A stretch of DNA of 64,000 nucleotides from Wuchereria bancrofti. Its lineage: Eukaryota > Nematoda > Chromadorea > Rhabditida > Onchocercidae. The translations under genes were made by a program, and so were the position numbers. The notes beneath the pieces were generated by a model. That model saw nothing but the letters and a program-made list of their open reading frames with translations, did no database searches and was not told the origin of the DNA. Positions 1 through 15,000 of the stretch are shown here, piece after piece; position 1 is the stretch's first letter, and the number at the start of each line of letters is the position of its first letter. The DNA is taken from NCBI GenBank assembly GCA_005281725.1, contig SSBO01000012.1, forward strand, positions 5,533,564-5,597,563, written 5' to 3'.

Positions 1-102
1 AACTGTTCCTTTCTTGTCACGAATAATGAATTAACACTGAAAATAGCGGAAATCAATATGCATTTGTTACAAATGAATAAGAAAAGCATTACGAGCTTTT
101 AG

Positions 103-2427
<2,325 letters not shown>

Positions 2428-5168
2428 TAAACAGTACATTTTTGTTGAGCCAGTTTTCGGAACTGACTAAGTTCTTCAGAAGTTCGTCTTTCCGATGGTA
2501 ACGGTTAGGAATTGTCGTACAGCTTTTTGTGAATTCAAACCAAAAATGAGTTCGAGTTGAGATTGTTTCTGTTACAGTCTTGACTCATCATCCTGCCAAA
2601 TTATATGTTTCATTCAGTGTCAGCATTCGTTATTTTTTACTCTGGTGTCTTGCTAACATATGTTATCCTAAGCACAACTGCGAAGGTTTTTCTTACGATT
2701 TGTTTGCTAGGAATATTCCTGTAGAATACATTTCCTATATATGGTTGTCATCAAAGCTTTGATGTCATATGTTCTTGCTGTTTCGAAATGGAATTCGTTA
2801 CTGGTGGTGATTTTCTTGGTCTTGCACAGCGATCACAGCATTTAGGGGCTTGCTGCACTGTTTATGGCGGCGAGAAGTAGTGGAGAGATATAGAATGGTG
2901 GTCTCTTGATAAAATAACTTTCATGATTGGTTGATTTATTAGTTTTGAATCTGGTAAGCATGTAAGCTTTAGCAATAGTCTAACCTTTCAGGTGCTTATT
3001 TCTGATCTTCTCAGTTTAAAACATTAAACTCAGTTGTGAAATGCTTATGATGTGGCTCTGGTAGGAGAGGCCTTGAACAGCTTATAAGCGGCAGTGATTT
3101 ATTTAGTCGGAGTGGTCTGAGTTTCGCCTCTTACCATCTGAAGTCGAACGAGGTCATCATTTGTATGATTAGTGTTTTATTGTATGAATTACAATGTGCG
3201 AATTGCAGTTTCACTCAGGTTACAGTGCATTCACAATTTCCTTGATGAAATCAATTCTGCCGTATTTCTGCAAATTCATTACTTGAGATTCATTGCCGAA
3301 GTTAAAATTTTTATGGTATTGCCGGTGGGAATTAATGTAAGCCGTGATGCAGTTGTTTAGGCTTATTTCACATTCTTGTTTGGGTGGGTGATTTTTCAAC
3401 AGTAGGTGTAACGTAATGTGCTTTTGTTTTTGTTGATCGTTGTTGCGCTCTAGTCACTTAATGTGTCTATATTGGTAAGTGCCAACGTGGTGAGTGGTTA
3501 TTATTTAATCTAATGTATGATATAATTGTTGCAGCGAAATTTATGGGCAAATTTGGGTCTTAAGATGGAGTTTGATGCCAGTTAATGTTTTGAAGCCTAT
3601 GAATTGTTTTGCAATATCTTATGTATTCATATTTCAAAGAAGGCAATGTTAGACGAAATTGATGGATGGTCTGTCTACAAACTTTATCAACACTGCTACT
3701 GTTATTTGCGTTATTTTCTTTTTGTTGTACGTTTATGGTCAGGTGTTGAATAATTAAGGTAACTAAGCTTTCCATTTCTTAATTATATGTTTTGCCGACA
3801 TGGTGAACCGACAAAGCACATGTTTTATAATACATGGCAAGATTTGGTTTTGCAATTATTCAAGAAAAATATTTTCATGAAAGAGCAGGGTGGTGGTCGC
3901 GAATGATAGGAACCGTTCAGAAATTTCTTTTCTTGCAACGTTCATATTTTAAGTATAGCTTAAGTAGTATAATGTATTAGTTCAAATAAAGCATGTAATT
4001 GTTGCCATTTTTTCTACTGAGTACATTTTATCTGGCAAAATTACAAACATTTTGATATCTCTAGCAAAGCAATATAAGTGATGGTCGAATTCTGAGATAT
4101 CTCGTAATCAGGTGCTCAAACCTTTATCATCAATTGCTTTCATCGACAATCATTGAATGCATTTATGTGCTATGTTTTTACTGCTCGAACTTTATATTGT
4201 TTTCTTTTTTTGACATAATATATCCTTGGTTCCATATGTAAACCTATTTTCAATATTTGATAATAATTCTCTTGAAATTTTTTGTTCTCATATTGTAGAA
4301 TCCAGTTCTCAACTTCCCGCGTTTCTCCCAGTATTTCTGATGCAGTCCTAGTTTTCGTTTCATTTGGAATATGAACTCTAACTGCTCTTTAATAAATTCA
4401 AAAGATTGTGTTAACAAGGCTTCTTTTCATTTTTTTTTTTTTTTGGGAATGGGCAGGACAGTGTTTGTATAATAGAGAGTAAGATGTATGTTTTTTGAGT
4501 GAACTGTACATGTCGTTGCGGTGTTTAAGTGTTTGAGGAAAAACAATATTGATTTTACCTTGTTTCTTTTTAATTTCTGACCTATGCTTTTCTCTCGGTT
4601 AACAAGATGTATCTCCTGTGCTTAAAGCAGTTTATGTTTCGGTAACTCATGGTGTCTTAAATTATAAGAACAACCGTTGCAGCCGAATGATTTGCTGTCG
4701 TATGTGAACTGTGTTAATATGCTGCTGATTTACGACATGAATTTGTCTATTCATTTTGAAAGGTACTTGGAAGTGCCATAAGAAATATTAAATACAATGT
4801 ACTGAGATGTTACAAAATAATTCTCAATGATTACGACATTTAACACACATGTTATGTTATGTATAATGTTATGTATTTTCACATCTAGAAAGCTCAAACC
4901 AAGTCTTAATCTTTGATGACACATTTTGCAGTGCTGGTATGAATTCACAATTCTCCAAATTCACAATGTTCAGTCCTTATTGTATTCGTATCGTGAAGCT
5001 TCTTAATTTACCCTCAAAACTTCGGGGCATCATTTCTCGTTGTCTTTTAGTCGACAAAGACTGGAATAGAGCGTTTACGTCTCTAATCGTTTTTTGACCC
5101 AAGTAACACTTGTTCACTTTACATTATCATTTGAATTGCCCTCATTATAGTGCTGAGTCGATTGCACT
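2428..5168. other. Intergenic, 3' flank of the kinase gene
   Basis: No convincing exon was seen on either strand. The T-rich plus strand, with an AATAAA-type hexamer near 3985, may include a 3' untranslated region, but its extent cannot be judged. Open frames of 60 to 70 codons here have no splice context or recognisable protein content. Confidence 0.4.
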
Positions 5169-7798
5169 CTACGCCATTAAATGATAGTAAAGTTCAAATA
5201 TAGCAAAACCAACTTCGTAATTGATTCTGGAAATGACTAAATCCTCTTGATCCGGTACCTCTATTTCGAAGCTGTGCTTCAACAAATTGGCAACATTAGA
5301 TTTGAGGAAACAGGTCAAATTTTCGTTATTGTAGCTCCAAAATTGCTTGACAAAAAAAAATCCAAGAAGGGAAAAGAAATGATGCTCCTACTATAACAGA
5401 ACATTGCGGCATTCCGGAAGGAAATTGTCAAAAGATAGAACAGCAGGATTTTTCCAACTTCCAATTTTATTCATTTTCTTAATGGCACCAAGAGAAAATA
5501 CAATCTGGAAATCACCTCCAAAATGTAAAGATTATTTTTCTCACTAAGATAAATTTAGCTGCGGCAATACTAATATGACAAAGGTCTCCGTAAAGCTAAT
5601 GGTGAAATATCTCAGCACAAAAGGCAATGCCGCAATAATTAAGAAACCAGAACTTGCTGCAGGAAATATGTTCGGGGATTTTTTACCCGACTTAGTTGAG
5701 GTCTTTTGAAAGCTTAGTAAGTGTATAACAAAGTTCTCTTCATCACAAGATCCCGAAAATTTCAGGAGAATTAAGCAAAAAGTGCTCCAAATTGCTCAAT
5801 TGGACCTTACACTTTATAAGAAGACTTAAATCACACCCAAATAAAATGTGAGAGATACGGTGAAATATACAATGAGATGACGGGAAACAAAATTGCTAGT
5901 CAATAGACAATACATGCCTGCATATGGCAAAAGACACTACAGCATTAACAAAAGTACTACAGGAGCATGCTAGGGACTGCAAGAACTTCGAGTCGCATCA
6001 GTGGTGATAAAAAACTGGTAAAATATTCATGGCTCCGGTGCTGTCAGTGTTGTAGTCCAGTGTCGATTTGTGATAAGATGAGAGCCTGAACGTGAATACA
6101 TATTTCAAGTGAAAATAAAATACGTCAAACTTTTCTATGATAGCTGGACATTCCACGTTACCGCAGTAATTCCAAGTTACTGAAGATAATGTTTCTGTCA
6201 TTTAATTTACTCATCTACAAGCAAACAACACTGGTTAACATTTGAACACATCACAAGTAATCAAGTTTAAATGCAACGGAAGATTGCAAGAAAAAGAAAA
6301 ACACTGACCTAGTTGGAATTGCTTTTGAATTTTATGCATAGGTGCTAAACACTTGCCAATGTGATACGATTTAAGCAAGCAACACATCTATTAATAAAAG
6401 GTAACACCATGACAACAGTAAATGACCGTTATTTGCAGCTCATATAAATATATCAGTAGTCGAAACGTATTCATATATTCAACAAATTTTAGAAGGTACA
6501 GGGAAGAATGCGTGAACAAATACTGCAAAATTAAGATAACAGCAGGAGCCAAAAAACATCCAGAAATAAACCATTGAATGTTGTCGCGGATTTCGATATT
6601 GCGAGACTTAAAATAAAATAAATTTATGCAAGAATTAATCATTTCAATTGTAAATAGTTGTTAAGAAAGTTATTAATCGTTTACGCCAATTTTAGATTCC
6701 TCAGCTTCATTTTTCATGTGTTTCTTTTTGCTATCTTGATCTAACTGAAAATCACATGTTATTCCTCCGATATGATCTTGACACGATCCTTATACTGTAA
6801 GCATCTGTCGTGTATGCAAATGAACATCTGTCATAATGTTTGTTGTAAACATTCCCAATCCTTAACACATATATGAACCTGATACTAACAAAAAAAGAAA
6901 TTACAAACAACTCGTAACCCCGTTTCCCACTAAAAAACAACTTACAACAACACGAAATACTCTTCACTGCTTGCTACTCTGCCTATTGGTATTGTTTATT
7001 TTAAAATCGTATTATATTAATAAAGATTCAATAACCCTACTGCTATTTCATAAACTAAGCGTAACTGACGCCAACTATTTTGCTTTTACGATCATAGAAT
7101 ATGTTATGCTTAACATATTCAGTACTCTTTTTTTTCCTTTCGGATAAAATATCAAATTCAAACTTTTTACAAAAGTTTAATTATTTATTGTGACATCAAA
7201 TAAAATATATCAACATTGATTTAAGAAACTTTTTTAACTATTTATTAACATTTGAATTATCGATGTTTTCATCAAGCAACAGTAATAATAATAACAAAGG
7301 AGGGATGTTGATCAACATAACATCATTGTTACTACATCAATTGAACGACTTATTCTACAATCAAGACAAGCCTTCCAAATTCCTGTTTGTTCCTGACCAT
7401 CAACAAACCTTTCAAGACAACAACAAATATTCAGTCAGAAAACCGAAACAATTTTAGCAAAAAAATCTGTAAAACTTCTTAACGACTAATCACATAATAA
7501 ACTGCAAATGAAAATTTGCAGTGTGCTTATGCTAATCTAGATATCCATCTAAACGTTTCTTGTTTCTCCACACTGCCAATTTTATATTTGCCACTCATAC
7601 TCATCAACCCTTTGTTTGCCCATCCTTTTTCATCCTGCATAGTAACCTTTGTATTCAACCAGATTTGATCACAAGAAGAGGGGTAAAACGTAACTGGATT
7701 GTGTTGTAAGATTCCTTCATAAACCAGATATAAGGAGTTAAATTTAGAGGACGGTCCTTCTTCTGGATTTTCATTATTGGTAGACGATTTCTGTGGTT
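5169..7798 (-). CDS. Unrecognised multi-exon gene
   Basis: Not recognised. Eight consecutive exons are in compatible phase with GT/AG borders: 6744-6685, 6606-6524, 6387-6351, 6214-6162, 5824-5747, 5712-5580, 5504-5403 and 5345-5169 (stop TAG), 723 bases or 241 codons. The protein includes NIQWFISGCFLAPAVILILQ, SNLEHFLLNSPEIFGIL, FLIIAALPFVLRYFTISF and a C-terminus ending ELYYHLMA. Hydrophobic stretches could be membrane segments or buried helices. Two further coding-like stretches lie upstream: one inside 7527-7798 (contains YEGILQHNPVTFYPSSCDQI) and one at about 7405-7349 (EQTGIWKACLDCRISRSID). Their links to 6744 are not resolved, so the start is unknown and the 7798 end is provisional. 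The gene follows pdzd-8 on the same strand about 1.2 kb away. Existence is fairly likely; function is unknown. Confidence 0.5.
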
Positions 7799-9010
7799 CT
7801 GCTTATTTCACAAGCAACAGTCGGTTCTCGACTTTTTGTATTACTTTCAATCGTCAACGATCGAAAAGAATGTTCACCATGTTGACATCAACTTGCCATA
7901 AAAAATTTCCTCTAATTTTCTACAAAAAATAACCCTCACTGCCCAATTATTTCAAAACCTTTTCTTCTCCGACACTGCATGCCATGTCTCACAAGAGTTT
8001 TGGTAAAAACGTATTAAAATCGGTAAGCATCGTGAAACTAGCAAAGGTGAAACAAGTACTGTTTAAACAGAGACAAAATATAATAAAACAGATATGTACT
8101 ATTTATTTTCTTTATCAAAGCTTTGTGAAATAGATTTTGGTCTGCATAACGGAATAATGAACATTTAGGTATGAGGTAGAGAAGAACATTAAAACTAAAC
8201 TGATAAGGTCACCCGAAAATGAAACAGCGTTGAAAAACATTTCACACAAAGAAAAAGTGGGAATAATGAAGCGGGCAGAAGATTAAAAACCTGTTAAAAG
8301 AAACCTTACAGGAATCAAAAAATATGCACACAATTAATGAAATTACTTGATCATGAATTTATGCACTTGATCATTCGCAATTTTTCACCTATTTTTTTTG
8401 GGATAGAAAAAAAATTATCAAAATTAGATTCCCTATATTTTATTACAGAAATTATATAGTAGATTTGTGGGTTGCTTTGTTTCGCAGTGCTCTATCCATC
8501 CATTCTAGTAACTGGGTCATTGTTTACAATAAGGACAACGTCACCTTAATACATTCTGCATCGTGTGCCACTCTTAGAAGTTACACTTTATGAATTATAA
8601 CCAGACAATGCTTAGCTGCGCGATGTTTTAAAACAACTGCGGAAAATTAGTTTTAACAAGGTATAATATAGCCATATATCAAGGTTTTTCGTCACAAATG
8701 GAGAAATTATTGAGATTCATTGAAAATATCACGATTATTCAAAGGAAATTAGGCAATAATATATGACATCAATGATTCAAATCCTATGGAGAGGCAAGTA
8801 AACGTGAGAAAAAACACTCCCAACATTAAAAAAAAAAGTACTTCTAATAGCCTACTGAAAAAACAGATTTGGAAAGCTAAAATGTTCTACAGCCGAAAAT
8901 ACTCTACTGAATGCTTGAAAAAGGAAATCCACTCCTTCAAAGGATACTAGTTTTAAACTTTCTTGATTCTCACCGGAAAAACTGAAACAGTTTCTGAATG
9001 GACGAAACAT
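7799..9010. other. Spacer between pdzd-8 and the unrecognised gene
   Basis: Contains a short degenerate copy of a pdzd-8 exon edge (8508-8571). Otherwise there is no supported exon. A lysine-rich open stretch on the plus strand near 8795-8945 has no splice context. Confidence 0.35.
8508..8571 (-). repeat. Degenerate copy of the pdzd-8 PDZ exon start
   Basis: This segment resembles 15799-15859, the acceptor and first codons of the PDZ exon of pdzd-8 (GDVVLAVNNVPVT). The shared core includes acaacgtcaccttaa followed by acattctgcatc. On the minus strand the copy reads GDVVLIVNNDPVT and soon meets a stop. By eye about four fifths of positions match, with a 5-base gap in the intronic part. It lies roughly 7 kb away, just past the pdzd-8 stop codon. 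Confidence 0.6.
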
Positions 9011-12000
9011 TTAGAAAGAATTATAGAAATTCTGGGATTTATTTGAAAAATCAGCAACAAATTCGTCGGCAACACCTCTTGACTCATCATTTCTAAGGAA
9101 AGTATTAGCGTTTCGATTATCCTGGACAGCATTAGCTATTTTTCTGCTTTGATACTGACATTATACTGACATTCAGTTTTCTTCTAGATCAATACAGTTC
9201 TGAAACTCCATTCTTGGAAATTAAAAAACAATACCACAAATGTATAGAATTAATAGGAATACCTGCAAAGCTGCACAGTAATGTAACATGAGAACCGCGA
9301 GAGCTTGCAATCTATCCTCCAATACCGCAAAATTGACAGAACCAGAGCGAGTATTTTTCATATTTTTCATTACATTCAAGCGTTCAATAGTTGTCTGATG
9401 GATAACATTTCGAATTTTCTCCATCTATAGGTTACATTACGGTTTAATAAAAGGCAGAAATAAATTAATGTTAAAAACAGGATAACAATTGAAGGAAGCA
9501 AAAAACTCAGCAGCTATGCGTAAATTAGAAATTCATTACGAACATCTTGAAGTGTCATTTAATCATTGAAGATTAACGTTCCCAGAAACGATTTGCAATA
9601 CATTTACAATGCACATCCATCATCCAAGATTTTTTTACAAAAATAACTTTCCAAGCAGTAAACAACACAACTGTGAAAAAGAACTTACATCTTCATTTAT
9701 TTTCGCTTTTCTGCTGATAGGATCTAGATCAGCGAACATATTTTTGCCAGCTACTTTGGCAGCATTTATCATCTGTTCGTTGTATGCATTTCCTGGTTGG
9801 TACATCATTTGGCTTAAATTTTCCGAAAGTTCCAACATGGAAAAAACATCCGGTATTGCTCTCTGAATAAAAAATACAAACTAAATAATGCCCTAAGAAT
9901 TTTATATTTTTGGAAATACATATCAGTTTAGAACCCGTCCAATTACTATGTCAGATTTAGCATAAATATCATAGAGATATGCTGATTTCATTTCCAAAGT
10001 GTGCTTAAAACTCACCCTGACTGGTACCACTTCATCGGCCTCCATTTGAATAACAGAGGTTTTCCGTTCTAAAATTTATAGCTTCAGATAAGACTAAAAT
10101 AAGGATAAAATTCCTAAGGACTGAATAAAATCACTAACCAATCGTTCCTTTATTTTCTTTTAATAAATGGAAAGATGCTCTCCTACGTCCGACACTTTTC
10201 CATGTAGAACTAAGCCTTTCGGACACTTTAACTGCAATGCGACGTCGTCGAGATAGTAATTCCTCAGGCCCTATCAAACAAACACCTTTCAATAAAAGCA
10301 TGTATTAAAAAATTTTCAAGTTACGGTTCAACCGAAATTAACCAATTAGGACATTAATTCAAAATAACTGTTACTAGAGGTGCAAGCAAATGTACCCATT
10401 CATTTCTTCCACGAATCTGTATTTCCAAATACTTGAAGACATATCGATAACCGTTAATTCTATCTTAATAAGATTTCTGATCAAATCATTTTGTCACATA
10501 TTATGCACTATGACTTACGTAAATATGCAGTACACTTTCCCCATTAATAGAAATACATTGTAAAACAATGTGAAATAAATACAAACAAGAAATAATGCTT
10601 GACAAAAGAATTTCAGTAGAAATTAAAGTTATACTTTCTGGAAAAACAAAAATTTTTTAAGATTAATTCGATGAGAGACCCAAACAACCTTCAGGCCTTG
10701 AATTAGTAAATTTGTTCGCAAAAAAGAAACAAACACAATGCTAAAAAAGTAACTTGATGAAAGGAGGCTGAATTCATCATTCTTTGCAACATTCCCCAGC
10801 AAACTGGATCCTTCGTTTGGGTCTATATCCCACTCGTTCAAAATCGAAAATAATTAAATAATCAAATGCAAAACAAAAATATTAAAAGAAGTGTCAGCAT
10901 TCGAAGTGAATACTTTTTGTCCACCGAATGTAAAGTGGTTCGTTCCGCTGTCAAGCATACCCAAGCTTACTGCCTAATCTAATTAATTGCTTGTTGAGCT
11001 TTAGCTCCTCGTTCTGTTGTTAAAAACCTGATTCTATCCTCTCATAAGCTCCTTTCTTCACGATCTCTTCTTATCTAATGTATCACTGATGGATACTGCT
11101 GGTAGATCGGAACAAACAAATAAGTTGACTATTTCTCCTTGAATATGGAGTACAACTTATATACATTTTTCATCCAACTATTGCTTGTCATCAATACGAA
11201 AACTGATCTTGCTTCTTTTTGATCAAACCGCTCACCAACTATTCTGTTTGCTTGGCTAACCCTTTACCTATATTGCATTAACAAATACGAATAATACAAT
11301 CCTTATCCAAAATGGAATATGAGCAATTTACTGTGCACAGGAAAAAAATTTGATTTCGACCATGACACTAACTTCCAGTTATATCCTATAGACAGCAGTA
11401 TTCACTTGATGCTATTTATTTTCTTGACAGCCGTATAATTAAAATATATTTTGAATTCATTAGAACTATGCTCGAATAAAATGCTAACCTCAAATGTTGA
11501 ATCGTTGATCGGATGTCGACAGGAACAGGAAGTCTCAATCTTAGGTAAGCATTTGTTATGACATACCAACAAACAACTTGTACAGTGCGAAGCCATTTTT
11601 AGCCAAACTTTTCTTCGACAAACTGCACAAATAGTTGTATCTACGAGAAATAAACGAAAGTGAAACACAAAGGGAACTTTGCTTTTGCAAAGAAACTTAT
11701 GAAAAGAAAACCTCTCAGCAGTATCGTTTCAAAATTATGCTTGGTTTCCGATGATCTTTCAGAATTCGTTCTGCTGATTTCTGTGACATTTTTTATGCAT
11801 TCAGAGCTTTCTACACTAAAATTTTAAACATTCATGACAAGCTATAGAAGTGGATATATTTTCATACATCTCTCAAACATCTGCGGATAGTGTCATTTGA
11901 AAAAGATTTCGAACTAAATTTTTTGGCAATAACTTAGAAACACAAACAAAATTGGCGGTCCTATTAGTGAAAGCAGTTTTAAAATTCCTTCTGCTTAATA

Positions 12001-15000
12001 AAGATATAAATCTTCTTGAGAAGAATCAAAAGCAATTAAAAAATACCTTGATCTATTCTCAGCATCCTTTGGAAGACCTGAGGGGAAATAACGAAAGCCT
12101 AGAACAATATCCCCATAACAAAGACGTTCATCAAAACCAGCTCGGCGACTCTCTTCAACCGCTTTTCGTGTTAATGACCGCCTTAAAAAAAATAAAAAAT
12201 TTAGAACAGAAATTGACATCTCAGTCAATTTTTCTCCTCAGGACCAAGTTAGTTAAACTACTTAAAATCACCTTGATGCACTACAAAATGGAGGTCGCAA
12301 TGTGAACAGTTCTTGATAACAGTTGGACAAAGTGAGCTGACAATCGTCTAGCACCTGCGGTATGTAAATACTTATCTGCAATTGTACACTTGTTAATTGA
12401 AAATTCTCCGGGATCCTTTTAATGGTTTTTCAATCCCAGTCAAAAACGAACATATCCCAGCATTTGAGAATTGTCCCTTGTAACTTGGCTGTCTTGTGAA
12501 ATGGTGACATCCGCTGCTTTAACAGTCAATGGCCTCGCTCGCACAATTACGTTTAAGTATTTGCAAGTATCTGCACTGAGGTCAAAATGCAGCGATTGAT
12601 CCCAAAGAACATCCTGCAAAAGAAATACCATTACTTAAACTTGCATCAGTAAAATCAGTAATGCTGTTCTATTATTAGAAGTAACGCACAACTACTATTC
12701 ATCAGTACACGTCGGAAAGCCATATATCTAAACTCCATTAATTCTCATTGGCCAGCAGTTTAAAAGGCTTTATTTTCGTTACTTACCATGTGACATTTCC
12801 ATAAGTGATTGGAGATTCTGGAATAAATTTACATCAACAGAATCAATGTGATTGTTGCTAAATACGCAATCATTCCCACTTTGCTCAACTTCTCTTTGTG
12901 ACAAGCATTTCACAGTTTTTTGAAGTTCATTATTCAATACTAGAGCTACTATCCACTATTCACTATCCAGATCACATCTCAGAGTTTTGAACTAAAGACA
13001 TCCTATAACTTAAAGGACCTATATTCTTCACAAAAATATGAAGAAATAAAAGCGAAACCATTAGCAGCTTAATTTGCGAGTAGGTAGAGGGGAATGATAT
13101 GATAGTCTACATAGTGAGCCTTCATATAAAATGAATATATATATACTGTCGCTTAATATCTACAAAAGCGCTTCGCTTTAAAATAGAGTGAAACATCTAG
13201 ACAGAGGTCGAATTCTCCTACATAATTCGACTTGCATTGCGGTATAAAGATAATAGAAACAGCCAAAGTAAGATGAAACATGTGTACTAAAAGTTTCAAG
13301 TAATTACGCCATATTCATCATTAACAAACATTAAAGATAACCTAGCCCTCAAACAAATTGATTTAATCGACAGGTTGAAGCATGATATATACAATATGCA
13401 GTCCTATCATCTCTAAAAGATCGAAGAGCTACAACAATATTAATACAACGGATTCTCAACTAAAAACGAACTTCACTCATTGCAAGTGACTTTGTGACCA
13501 GTGTTTTTGAAGGAACTTTCCACAAATCATGTCCATCATTTTGCGTGGGAATTAACCTGGAATATGATGGTAGGATTTTGAGCAAAACTATAACAGTTAC
13601 ACGAAAAAGAATATTCGAATCTACTTACCTTTTTATCTTGCATAAAGGATTTCTCTTTCTGCACTCTAAGCCTGATGTAGGAAGTGGAGTACGTGAAAGC
13701 ACCTGAGAAAAAAAGTAGTCATTTATAAACATCATTCCCGCAACTGTCTCTTAATCTATAAAATATAGGTGGTTAAGAACTACAGGGAACGCCGGGAATG
13801 AATGCAATCATCTTCCCAATATTGTGAATCGGTGATACGACACCATGTTGTAGAACTTATCACTATAGGATATTTTAGTTGCAATCTGACAGTAATCTAA
13901 CCAAAGAGGTGTATCCCCAACTTGGTTAAATATTTCGAAATATTTTGCATGAATTTGCAATATCCAATGGATATTACAGCTATTATGTTTACTCAAATTA
14001 TAGAAAAGACTTGTTCACTAACAAAACATACACATCTAATTGAAATGAAGCAGTTTACCAGGTCAACATCATGCTGTGATAACGCATCCACCCCAACTTC
14101 AGCACCAGAACCAACATCCTTATGCCGGTACCAAAAGTCGGACATTCTAGCTTTCCCTGCCGCCGCCATCTCTGCTGCTCGAGCCTTAAACTCCATAAAT
14201 GACATGAATTGACTATTAACTAGATATTTTCCAAGAAGCCATAATCAACTATTACCTGAAATCGTTGTCTTCGAGAACTTCGCAGAAAATCTTTTGTACG
14301 ATTTTCAGAAACATCAGTATTGAAAACGGCAATACTACTATCTCTATTTATACTTACTTCAGGTAACATAACACAATCTTCAGCCATATTCGTTAGCGTT
14401 CTTTTAGTTCCCTGATATAATTAAGCAGAATCCAGTAAAAGGAATAAAAAATAAAAAATACATTATCTTCATACATTATTTTCCACAACACTAATCATTA
14501 CAGTGAATTCATCCCCTGTTGTTGACCCTTCAACTAGATCCTCTACTTTTAGTGATACAAATAGTGAGTAAAATCAACTTCTGTAAAACTTTTTATAGAC
14601 TTATCATTTTCTCTAGAAAGAGTTTCGTACCTTATATGTATAGTATGACAAATTTTCAAAACTAGAGGTGAATAATGGCCTCAGCCTTTCGCTGTTAAAA
14701 CAACCATTTTCTGTTATTTCAGCTTCAGACCTTCAAACATTATAAATTAACAGAACAAATTACGAACTCTAAAATCCAATATTTCAAGTTTAAATTAAAA
14801 GCTTGCATTTACAGCACAATCTATATGCAAAAGCTGCAGTTTCCCACTGCTGCAAAATAAGAGTTTTGTGAAATCAAAGTGGTATTACTTACCTTGTGCG
14901 CCTGATACGGACATGTTTCCTCAAAATACAACCATTCTCAGTTTCAGACTGTGCCATTTTCATGAGACCAGAATGTTCCGACATTTTCAAAAAATCAATA

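Noticed and set aside
5190..5990. Bacterial (Wolbachia) insertion or decayed retrocopy
   Set aside because: The broken plus-strand frames resolve into clean minus-strand exons with GT/AG borders and consistent phase.
11952..12305. 117-codon plus-strand open frame
   Set aside because: It lies opposite two pdzd-8 exons whose minus-strand reading matches the second C2-like block; it is an antisense shadow.
13993..14212. Frame starting MSFMEFKARAAEM as a separate small gene
   Set aside because: The codons from 14190 on fit between pdzd-8 exons 14411-14256 and 13702-13629 in phase, so it was used as an exon of that gene.
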